DNA from: Bacillota bacterium
GTDB taxonomy: Bacteria > Bacillota > Clostridia > Peptostreptococcales > Anaerovoracaceae
Reading direction: 5' to 3'
Assembly: GCA_017549385.1 (NCBI GenBank)
Contig: JAFYUX010000115.1
Location: 1 to 6,098, forward strand
DNA: 6,098 nucleotides
Under the pieces are notes generated by a model. It saw only the letters and a program-made list of their open reading frames with translations. It was not told the DNA's origin and made no database searches. The position numbers and the translations under genes were made by a program. Position 1 is the stretch's first letter. Every line of letters starts with the position of its first letter. Shown one piece after another: positions 1 through 6,098 of the stretch.

Positions 1-990
1 AGACAGACTGGTAAGACTGCTATCGCTATCGACGCTATCATCAACCAGAAGGGACAGGATGTAATCTGTATCTATGTTGCCATCGGTCAGAAGGCGTCTA
101 CAGTTGCAAAGACTGTAAACACGCTTAAAAAATACGGTGCTATGGAGTACACAGTAGTTGTAAATTCACCAGCAAGTGAATCAGCTCCGCTCCAGTACCT
201 TGCTCCATATACAGGCGCAGCTATCGGCGAACACTTTATGGATAAGGGCAAAGACGTGCTCATCGTTTACGATGACCTTTCAAAGCACGCTCAGGCTTAT
301 CGTGCCATGTCACTTCTTCTTCACAGACCGCCGGGCAGAGAAGCTTATCCTGGTGACGTATTCTACCTCCACTCAAGACTTCTCGAACGTGCCTGCCGCA
401 GATCTGCCGAGTATGGTGGCGGTTCTATGACTGCTCTTCCTATCATCGAAACTCAGGCAGGTGACGTATCTGCATATATCCCTACAAACGTTATCTCTAT
501 TACAGACGGCCAGATCTTCCTGGAAACAGACCTGTTCTTTGCAGGTGTACGTCCAGCGGTAAACGTAGGTCTCTCTGTATCGAGAGTAGGTGGTAAGGCT
601 CAGACAAAGGCCATGAAGAGTGTTGCGGGCTCACTTCGAGTAGACCTTGCTCAGTATCGTGAAATGGAAGTATTTACTCAGTTCAGTTCAGATCTGGACG
701 ATGCTACAAAAGAACTTCTGGCTCACGGCAGAAGCCTCATGGAACTTCTCAAGCAGCCTCTTTACAACCCAATGCCGCTTTACAAGCAGGTTATCTTACT
801 CTGCGCGGCAAACGAAAAGATATTTATCGACATTCCGCTCAAGGAAATCGAAGGTTTCAAAAACGGTGTCGTAACATATATCGAAAGTGCTTATCCTGAA
901 ATCGTATCTGAAATCATGGATAAGAAGGTAATGACAGACGAACTTAAAGAAAAGATTGTTTCAGCTGTAAGAGCATACAAGAACAGGTAA
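1..990 (+). CDS. atpA: F1 ATP synthase subunit alpha, 5'-truncated by window edge
   Basis: Non-catalytic nucleotide-binding subunit of the F1 head, alternating with beta in the alpha3beta3 hexamer of the membrane-bound ATP synthase. The frame is open from base 1. It begins inside the P-loop with RQTGKT (the family reads GDRQTGKT), so roughly the first 170 residues lie outside the window, and 329 residues are visible. Q30 of the visible part (IGQKAS) is the Gln that replaces the catalytic Glu of beta, which marks this as alpha. Also visible are [16 protein letters not shown] (Walker B region), [14 protein letters not shown], and the arginine finger in SVSRVGG (visible residue 195, bases 583-585), followed by the C-terminal helical domain. 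The first in-frame ATG at 142 is internal, because the sequence before it is clearly alpha. The stop at 988-990 lies 4 bases before atpG. No frameshift or lost key residue is seen. Confidence 0.98.
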   Translation, partial: RQTGKTAIAIDAIINQKGQDVICIYVAIGQKASTVAKTVNTLKKYGAMEYTVVVNSPASESAPLQYLAPYTGAAIGEHFMDKGKDVLIVYDDLSKHAQAYRAMSLLLHRPPGREAYPGDVFYLHSRLLERACRRSAEYGGGSMTALPIIETQAGDVSAYIPTNVISITDGQIFLETDLFFAGVRPAVNVGLSVSRVGGKAQTKAMKSVAGSLRVDLAQYREMEVFTQFSSDLDDATKELLAHGRSLMELLKQPLYNPMPLYKQVILLCAANEKIFIDIPLKEIEGFKNGVVTYIESAYPEIVSEIMDKKVMTDELKEKIVSAVRAYKNR

Positions 991-994
991 TTAT

Positions 995-1879
995 ATGGGA
1001 AACATGAGAGAGATCCGAAACAGGATCAAGAGCGTACAGGATACGATGAAAATCACTAACGCTATGTATCTCATATCTTCTGCAAAACTCAGAAAAGCCA
1101 GAAGCAGCCGTGATGACACTGCTCCGTATTTCAACAGTCTCAAATACACTATCTCAGATATTCTCGAGAGATATCCTGCCTTTCAGGAACAGGGTCTCTT
1201 TGAAAGTGAAGCTGAGAGAAACGTAAAAGACCGTGAAAAAAACAGACTCTTTATCGTTATCTCTTCTGATAAAGGTCTTGCGGGTTCGTACAATCACAAT
1301 GTTTTCAGCACGGTAGAGGCAAACCTCAATCCGGGTTATAAAAACAGAATTCTGCTGGTTGGTCACATGGGTATCAACTACTTCAAGAAAAACGAAGATG
1401 TTGTAGTAGAAGAGGAACATATATATCCTGCTACGACTCCTACCGTATTCCGTGCCAGAGAAATCGCGGAATATGTAATAGACCAGTATCTCAATCATGA
1501 TATTGACGAGGTTCACATGGTCTATACAAAAATGGTAAACTCCATGACTTTCGAACCGGAAATTATGAGAGTTCTTCCTCTTGCCAGAAGTCTTTTCTGC
1601 GAGAGAGAAAACAAGCATCTTCAGGAACCGGTATTTTCACCATCACCTGAAGAGGTTCTCAAGCACATTGTTCCAAACTATGTAAAAGGTATTATTTTCG
1701 GTGCTTTGTCAGAGTCATTTGCCTGCGAACAGAGCGCACGTATGACAGCCATGGACAATGCCACAACAAATGCCAAAGAGATGATTAGAGAACTTTCTCT
1801 GGCATACAACCGCGTAAGACAGGCGGCCATCACTCAGGAAATTACCGAAGTGGTGAGCGGTTCACAGTCTACGCGTTAA
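995..1879 (+). CDS. atpG: F1 ATP synthase subunit gamma (central rotor shaft)
   Basis: Gamma is the asymmetric central stalk: its N- and C-terminal helices form a coiled coil inside the alpha3beta3 ring and transmit rotation from the c-ring. The product is 294 residues, close to the roughly 287 of the E. coli protein. The N-terminal helix carries MREIRNRIKSVQDTMKITNA. The middle has SSDKGLAGSYNHNV, matching the conserved (S/T)SD(K/R)GL.G.YN segment. The C-terminal helix has ARMTAMDNATTNAKEMI and ends in an ITQEITEVVSG stretch typical of the family. I keep the ATG at 995 because family members usually have three residues before the MREI/MKEI motif (M-x-x-M). The ATG at 1004 is the alternative. 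The only upstream Shine-Dalgarno hint is AGG at 985-987, inside the end of atpA, so translation is probably coupled to atpA across the 4-base gap. Confidence 0.98.
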   Translation: MGNMREIRNRIKSVQDTMKITNAMYLISSAKLRKARSSRDDTAPYFNSLKYTISDILERYPAFQEQGLFESEAERNVKDREKNRLFIVISSDKGLAGSYNHNVFSTVEANLNPGYKNRILLVGHMGINYFKKNEDVVVEEEHIYPATTPTVFRAREIAEYVIDQYLNHDIDEVHMVYTKMVNSMTFEPEIMRVLPLARSLFCERENKHLQEPVFSPSPEEVLKHIVPNYVKGIIFGALSESFACEQSARMTAMDNATTNAKEMIRELSLAYNRVRQAAITQEITEVVSGSQSTR

Positions 1880-3283
<1,404 letters not shown>

Positions 3284-3312
3284 AGTGCATCAGCGCAAAG
3301 TGAGGTGCATCT

Positions 3313-3723
3313 ATGAAGACATTTAAGCTGGAAATCGTGGCTACAGATAAAATCTTTTACGACGGTCCATGCGAGTCACTGGTTTTTCCAGGACTTGACG
3401 GTGAGCAGGGTGTACTTGCAGGTCATGAAGTAATGGTGGCGGCAGTAAAAACCGGTGAAATGAGATTTAAGGTCGATGGCGAATTCCGCTATGCGGCTGT
3501 TGGCGACGGATTTGTTGAAATCCTTGGAGATAAAGTTATTCTTATCTGTGACTTTGTGGAAAAACCTGAGGATATCGACGTAAAGAGAGCTCAGCTGGCA
3601 AAAGAACGTGCCGAAGAAAGACTCCGTGCGAAAGAGAGTCACATCGAGTACGTACGCAGCCAGGCGGCCCTTGCCAGAGCTATGACTCGACTCAAGGTTT
3701 CAGGACGAAAAGGAAAGATATAA
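3313..3723 (+). CDS. atpC: F1 ATP synthase subunit epsilon
   Basis: Epsilon binds the foot of gamma, couples the central stalk to the c-ring and can inhibit ATP hydrolysis through its C-terminal helices. The product is 136 residues, the normal length. Residues 1 to about 85 form the beta-sandwich domain with the signature FPGLDGEQGVLAGHEVMV (family PG.DGE.GILPGH) and GFVEILGDKVILICDFVE. Residues from about 86 are a charged, helix-forming segment (DIDVKRAQLAKERAEERL) and a second helix (YVRSQAALARAMTRLKV). The long two-helix C-terminus is therefore present and the gene is not a truncated form. The start is supported by GAGGTG at 3302-3307, 5 bases before the ATG. It is the last gene of the atp operon and a terminator follows 37 bases after the stop. 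Confidence 0.97.
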   Translation: MKTFKLEIVATDKIFYDGPCESLVFPGLDGEQGVLAGHEVMVAAVKTGEMRFKVDGEFRYAAVGDGFVEILGDKVILICDFVEKPEDIDVKRAQLAKERAEERLRAKESHIEYVRSQAALARAMTRLKVSGRKGKI

Positions 3724-3726
3724 AAA

Positions 3727-3740
3727 GTGTACATGTACAC
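3727..3740 (+). repeat. Perfect 14-bp palindrome directly after atpC
   Basis: GTGTACATGTACAC is identical to its own reverse complement and starts 3 bases after the atpC stop, before the operon terminator. As RNA it could form only a weak 5-bp stem with a CAUG loop, so a protein-binding site on DNA is the more natural reading if it has a function. No regulator family is assigned. A core GTGTAC recurs at 3843-3848 near the moaA transcription start. Confidence 0.5.
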
Positions 3741-3760
3741 ATAATAAAGTTTACATTTTT

Positions 3761-3796
3761 ACCTGCAGTTACCAGGACGGTGACTGCAGGTTTTTT
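3761..3796 (+). terminator. Intrinsic terminator of the atp operon
   Basis: The left arm 3761-3773 (ACCTGCAGTTACC) pairs with the right arm 3779-3791 (GGTGACTGCAGGT) over 13 base pairs with a single G-U wobble, around the 5-base loop AGGAC. Six T residues follow (3791-3796). This is a canonical Rho-independent terminator, and it separates the atp operon from moaA. Confidence 0.93.
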
Positions 3797-3805
3797 GCTT
3801 ATTCC

Positions 3806-3834
3806 TTGATTGAAACAGTGGCATATGTTAAAAT
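3806..3834 (+). promoter_or_regulatory. Sigma-A type promoter of moaAC with extended -10
   Basis: A -35 element TTGATT (3806-3811) is followed by an exact 17-base spacer and a -10 element TAAAAT (3829-3834). TG one base before the -10 (3826-3827) gives an extended -10. Transcription would start near 3841, leaving a leader of about 50 bases before the moaA ATG. It lies just downstream of the atp terminator, as expected for an independent unit. The call is by pattern only. Confidence 0.72.
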
Positions 3835-3880
3835 CGAAAAGTGTGTACTTATAGAAAAAATGCACATTTTAAATATATTT

Positions 3881-3884
3881 GGAG
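3881..3884 (+). promoter_or_regulatory. Ribosome binding site that decides the moaA start
   Basis: GGAG (within GGAGAA) lies 9 bases before the ATG at 3894. It overlaps the possible TTG start at 3879, which has no ribosome binding site of its own, so the ATG is the better start. Confidence 0.75.
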
Positions 3885-3893
3885 AATTGTTTT

Positions 3894-4859
3894 ATGATAG
3901 ATAAGTTTGGACGCGAAATAAACTACCTGAGAATTTCAGTGACAGATCGCTGCAATCTCAGATGTAAATATTGTATGCCAGAAGAGGGATTCTCAAATCT
4001 CATCCCTCATGACGAAATCCTTTCTTTTGAGGAGATCATTAGTCTTGCAGAAGCAGCTGCAAAAATCGGCATCACAAAGATCAGACTTACAGGCGGCGAA
4101 CCGCTTATAAGAAGAAATATAGTAGAACTCATCAGCCGCATGAGCGCCATCGAAGGTATCAAGGAAATCGGCATCACAACAAACGGTGTGCTCCTTGCAA
4201 AGATGGCAGAAGACCTCAAAAAGGCTGGTGTTACAAGAGTAAATATCAGTCTCGACACTCTGGATCCTGACAAGTACAGAGAGATTACAAGAGGAGGCGA
4301 CCTCAGCAAGGTGCTTGCAGGTATTGAGGCGGCTAAAAAGGCTGGTCTTACTCCTATCAAGATAAACTGCGTAGCTTTGGGCGGATTTAACGACGACGAG
4401 TTTAGCAAGTTTATCGAAATGACAAGAGAAGAAGATGTAATCATCAGGTTCATAGAACTCATGCCTATCGGTGCAGCAGATGTAGGCGAAGGCTACGGAT
4501 TTGTATCAAATCAGGAGATTATCGACAGTCATCCTGATCTTATTCCTCTTGGAGAGGACAAGAACTCTGTAGCAGTAAACTACAAGCTTCCTGGGGCAAA
4601 GGGCGAAGTTGGTTTCATCAGCGCTCTCAGCAACCACTTCTGTGCTCAGTGCAACAAGATCAGACTTACTTCTGACGGCAAGATCAAGCCATGTCTCCAC
4701 TCAAACGAAGAAATCGACATGAAGCCAGCTCTTGCAGAAGGTTCACCTGACGGAGTGGTAAAGGCACTGGCTGAGTCAGTTGGCCACAAGATAGAACATC
4801 ACCTCCTCAACGAAGGTGCTGCTCCTATCGAAAGAGACATGAATAAAATCGGAGGCTAA
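3894..4859 (+). CDS. moaA: GTP 3',8-cyclase MoaA (radical SAM, molybdenum cofactor synthesis)
   Basis: Cytoplasmic radical-SAM enzyme that converts GTP to (8S)-3',8-cyclo-7,8-dihydroguanosine 5'-triphosphate, the first step of molybdopterin synthesis; MoaC uses the product. From the ATG at 3894 the protein has 321 residues, the usual length. The N-terminal [4Fe-4S] motif CX3CX2C has Cys20, Cys24 and Cys27 (DRCNLRCKYCMPEEG). The SAM-binding TGGEP is at residues 66-70. The second cluster, which holds the GTP, has Cys250, Cys253 and Cys267 in CX2CX13C (FCAQCNKIRLTSDGKIKPCL). The protein ends in the Gly-Gly tail (NKIGG) needed for activity in this family. A TTG start at 3879 would add five residues but is disfavoured by the ribosome binding site and the family N-terminus. 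moaC follows after 2 bases, so the two are surely co-transcribed. Confidence 0.97.
   Translation: MIDKFGREINYLRISVTDRCNLRCKYCMPEEGFSNLIPHDEILSFEEIISLAEAAAKIGITKIRLTGGEPLIRRNIVELISRMSAIEGIKEIGITTNGVLLAKMAEDLKKAGVTRVNISLDTLDPDKYREITRGGDLSKVLAGIEAAKKAGLTPIKINCVALGGFNDDEFSKFIEMTREEDVIIRFIELMPIGAADVGEGYGFVSNQEIIDSHPDLIPLGEDKNSVAVNYKLPGAKGEVGFISALSNHFCAQCNKIRLTSDGKIKPCLHSNEEIDMKPALAEGSPDGVVKALAESVGHKIEHHLLNEGAAPIERDMNKIGG
4851..4855 (+). promoter_or_regulatory. moaC ribosome binding site inside the moaA C-terminal Gly-Gly codons
   Basis: GGAGG at 4851-4855 lies 6 bases before the moaC ATG at 4862. The same bases (GGA GGC) encode the functionally important terminal Gly-Gly of MoaA just before its TAA. 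The bases thus serve both protein function and translation start of the next gene. Confidence 0.85.
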
Positions 4860-4861
4860 TC

Positions 4862-5344
4862 ATGGTAGAAGAAAAGCTTACTCACATAGATGAAAACGGC
4901 AGACCACGTATGGTAAACGTTGGCGAAAAGGCTGATACAAAGAGACTTGCAGTAGCAAAGGGCAGCATTTACATGGCTCCAGAAACTCTCAAGCGTATCA
5001 AAGAAGGTACAGTTAAAAAGGGTGATGTACTTTCAGTAGCTCAGACAGCAGGTATCATGGCTGCTAAAAACACAGCATCAAGCATCCCAATGTGCCACAA
5101 CATCTTTATTACAGGTGTGGATATGGACTTCCAGCTTGACGAAGAAAACTCTGCAATCCATATCGAAGCTGCTGCCAGCACAATCGGCAAGACAGGTATC
5201 GAAATGGAATCTCTCAATGCAGTTGCTGTAGCTGCCCTCACTATCTACGATATGTGCAAGGCTATGGACAGAGGCATGAGAATCACTGATATCAGACTTG
5301 TACGTAAAGAAGGCGGCAAGTCAGGTGTATTTGTAGCTGAATAA
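4862..5344 (+). CDS. moaC: Cyclic pyranopterin monophosphate synthase MoaC
   Basis: Second enzyme of molybdenum cofactor synthesis: it rearranges the MoaA product 3',8-cH2GTP to cyclic pyranopterin monophosphate. The product is 160 residues, the standard length. It shows LTHIDENGRPRMV at the N-terminus, KGDVLSVAQTAGIMAAK (Lys53 equivalent to catalytic Lys51 of E. coli), IPMCHN (His79), KTGIEMESLNAVAVAALTIYDMCKA (Glu114-Met115-Glu116, Asp130, Lys133; the last two correspond to E. coli Asp128 and Lys131) and GGKSGVF near the end. From memory of the family, MVDV is here MVNV (Asn19), CHPL is CHNI (Asn80) and R-I-A-G is Q-T-A-G, while the main catalytic residues remain. The start is fixed by GGAGG 6 bases upstream. 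No moaB, moaD, moaE or moeA is in the window, so the rest of the pathway must be encoded elsewhere. Confidence 0.96.
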   Translation: MVEEKLTHIDENGRPRMVNVGEKADTKRLAVAKGSIYMAPETLKRIKEGTVKKGDVLSVAQTAGIMAAKNTASSIPMCHNIFITGVDMDFQLDEENSAIHIEAAASTIGKTGIEMESLNAVAVAALTIYDMCKAMDRGMRITDIRLVRKEGGKSGVFVAE

Positions 5345-5349
5345 TTATC

Positions 5350-5401
5350 CGAGACAGTTTGCGTGTCGCCGGCAGGCGTCGCAAGCTGTTTCGTTGTTTT
5401 T
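5350..5401 (+). terminator. Intrinsic terminator of moaAC
   Basis: Starting 6 bases after the moaC stop, 5350-5363 pairs with 5380-5393 over 14 base pairs, including two G-U wobbles. An inner CGCC/GGCG helix (5367-5370 with 5375-5378) sits around the loop GGCA, and a small asymmetric internal loop separates the two helices. The T-rich run TTGTTTTT (5394-5401) follows. This gives a long two-part hairpin with a slightly interrupted U-tract. Confidence 0.85.
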
Positions 5402-5429
5402 GCAAGGTCCGAGGGCTTTATTCACCGTA

Positions 5430-5485
5430 TGTATAAAATATGATGCTTATGCATAAAACATATAAAATGGTTGCATAAATATAAA
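5430..5485 (+). promoter_or_regulatory. Three phased TG(T/C)ATAAA motifs upstream of argB, candidate arginine operator
   Basis: TGTATAAA at 5430, TGCATAAA at 5450 and TGCATAAA at 5472 are spaced 20 and 22 bases apart, about two helical turns each. The last, read as 5472-5485, matches the ARG-box core TGAATWWWWATTCA at 11 of 14 positions and overlaps the -35 hexamer. ARG boxes in known arginine operators are 18-bp sites repeated every 20-21 bp. AT-richness makes partial matches likely by chance, so this is only a candidate site for an ArgR/AhrC repressor. Confidence 0.4.
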
Positions 5486-5499
5486 TACAGGCGTATAAT
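5471..5499 (+). promoter_or_regulatory. Sigma-A type promoter of argB
   Basis: TTGCAT (5471-5476, three of six bases matching TTGACA), an exact 17-base spacer and a perfect TATAAT (5494-5499) lie between the moaC terminator and argB. The predicted start is near 5506, giving a leader of about 60 bases. The perfect -10 and ideal spacing make it the best promoter in this gap, though the region is very AT-rich. Confidence 0.7.
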
Positions 5500-5509
5500 T
5501 ATTAATTAT
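5495..5509 (+). repeat. Palindrome overlapping the argB -10 region
   Basis: ATAATTA-T-TAATTAT is a 7-bp perfect inverted repeat around one central base, covering most of the -10 hexamer and the predicted transcription start. Its position suits a repressor site, but the A/T-only composition makes a chance origin plausible. Confidence 0.4.
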
Positions 5510-5555
5510 TATGAGTTTATTAGGTGAAGTATATATATAGGAAGATTTACTCTTC

Positions 5556-5561
5556 AGGAGG
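5556..5561 (+). promoter_or_regulatory. Ribosome binding site that decides the argB start
   Basis: A full AGGAGG precedes two consecutive ATG codons, at 5564 (2 bases away) and 5567 (5 bases away). The second has the proper spacing and is preferred. A small perfect hairpin, GAAGA/TCTTC with loop TTTAC (5541-5555), ends exactly where the site begins and leaves it unpaired. Confidence 0.8.
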
Positions 5562-5566
5562 AAATG

Positions 5567-6098
5567 ATGAACAGAGCAGAGATACTTATTGAAGCACTGC
5601 CATATATCAAGAGATTCGCAGGCAAGACTTTCGTTATCAAGTACGGCGGAAGCGTTATGGAAAACGCAGATCTTAAAAAGAAGTTTATCGAAGACGTTGC
5701 TCTTCTTAAGCTTGTAGGTATAAATATCGTTATCGTTCACGGCGGAGGTAAGCGCATCAACGCTATGCTGGACAAGGTTGACCTCGATGTAGAATTCATC
5801 CAGGGTCAGAGAGTTACAGACGAAAACGTTGTTGAGATTGTAGAAATGGTTCTTTCAGGTCAGATTAACAAAGATCTCGCAAGCAACCTCAGCTCTCACG
5901 GCATCCATGCTGTAGGTCTCAGCGGTAAGGACAGCGAACTCCTCAAGGCAAAGAAAAAGTTTGTGACTGCAGCAGACGGCAGCCCGCTTGATCTCGGTTA
6001 TGTAGGCGAAATCGCAGAAGTAAACAAAGAACTTCTCCACGCTCTCATCGACAACGGTTACGTGCCAATCATCTCACCAGTTGCTGGCGGCTATGACG
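5567..6098 (+). CDS. argB: N-acetylglutamate kinase, 3'-truncated by window edge
   Basis: Cytoplasmic amino-acid kinase that phosphorylates N-acetyl-L-glutamate with ATP, the second step of arginine synthesis. 177 residues are visible and the frame stays open to the last base, so about the last third is missing. VIKYGGS (Lys25) is the ATP-binding Gly-rich motif, VHGGG (58-61) is the second glycine loop, GQRVTD (80-85, Arg82) binds the acetylglutamate, and VGLSGKD follows. Before the catalytic core is RAEILIEALPYIKRFAGKT, the N-terminal helix found in arginine-inhibited hexameric kinases such as those of Thermotoga and Pseudomonas and absent from the E. coli enzyme, so feedback inhibition by arginine is inferred. 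The usual Pro after HGGG is Lys62 here. The ATG at 5567 is chosen over 5564 by ribosome binding site spacing. No argC or argJ lies upstream, so argB opens its own transcription unit. Confidence 0.96.
   Translation, partial: MNRAEILIEALPYIKRFAGKTFVIKYGGSVMENADLKKKFIEDVALLKLVGINIVIVHGGGKRINAMLDKVDLDVEFIQGQRVTDENVVEIVEMVLSGQINKDLASNLSSHGIHAVGLSGKDSELLKAKKKFVTAADGSPLDLGYVGEIAEVNKELLHALIDNGYVPIISPVAGGYD

Noticed and set aside
142..990. ATG at 142 as the start of a 282-residue protein
   Set aside because: The frame is open from base 1 and the upstream codons give the alpha-subunit P-loop and IGQKAS motif; 142 is an internal methionine.
1154..1618. 154-residue reading frame on the - strand inside atpG
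   Set aside because: It is antisense to a clear gamma-subunit gene, with no recognisable domain or ribosome binding site; a shadow frame.
3285..3311. GTGCATC repeated 20 bases apart in the atpD-atpC gap, with GCACT/AGTGC around the atpD stop
   Set aside because: Short and weak: the hairpin would have a loop of only a few bases and no T-tract, and the second copy is partly the atpC ribosome binding site. Probably chance.
3879..3893. TTG at 3879 as the moaA start
   Set aside because: The GGAG ribosome binding site would lie inside the coding region, and the MoaA family N-terminus fits the ATG at 3894.
3835..3893. Moco riboswitch ahead of moaA
   Set aside because: The predicted leader is only about 50 bases, too short for that structured RNA, and no such fold is seen between the atp terminator and the ATG.
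4007..4462. 151-residue reading frame on the - strand inside moaA
   Set aside because: Ser/Leu/Ile-rich antisense shadow of moaA with no credible start signal.
5541..5555. GAAGA/TCTTC hairpin just before the argB ribosome binding site as a regulatory switch
   Set aside because: Only five mostly A-T pairs and no competing structure that would hide the ribosome binding site; noted in the feature entry but not supported as a switch.
5447..5740. 97-residue reading frame on the - strand across the argB promoter and start
   Set aside because: More than half overlaps argB codons and the rest is AT-rich promoter DNA; the product resembles no family and the conserved argB frame explains the coding signal.

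Overview
The window looks like an ordinary chromosomal housekeeping region of a Gram-positive anaerobe of the class Clostridia. This rests on moderate-to-low G+C by eye, strong AGGAGG-type ribosome binding sites, AT-rich intergenic regions and the style of the protein sequences. A more exact assignment (for example Lachnospiraceae or a relative) is only a guess without a database search. All supported genes are on the + strand, and I see no mobile element, CRISPR array, rRNA or tRNA.

Layout: (1) Positions 1-3723 hold the distal half of the F-type ATP synthase operon: atpA (alpha, 5' end cut off by the window edge), atpG (gamma), atpD (beta) and atpC (epsilon). Together these are the F1 rotary catalytic head without delta. 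They are tightly packed and end in a strong intrinsic terminator (3761-3796). (2) Positions 3724-3893 are a 170-bp intergenic region with a perfect 14-bp palindrome, that terminator and a good extended -10 promoter pointing at moaA. (3) moaA and moaC (3894-5344) are a two-gene unit for the first steps of molybdenum cofactor synthesis: a radical-SAM GTP cyclase followed by cyclic pyranopterin monophosphate synthase. It ends in a second hairpin terminator (5350-5401). (4) Positions 5345-5566 are a 222-bp AT-rich region with a TTGCAT-17-TATAAT promoter, three phased TG(T/C)ATAAA motifs and a palindrome over the -10, suggestive of arginine-type control. (5) argB (N-acetylglutamate kinase) starts at 5567 and runs off the right edge. 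It has the N-terminal helix typical of arginine-inhibited kinases.

The four ATP synthase genes act as one complex and moaA/moaC act in sequence. argB is functionally unrelated, and terminators and promoters separate the three units. I found no clearly novel system. The most interesting points are regulatory: the arrangement at the argB promoter, the palindrome after atpC, and the dual use of the moaA C-terminal Gly-Gly codons as the moaC ribosome binding site. MoaC also has substitutions at normally conserved positions.
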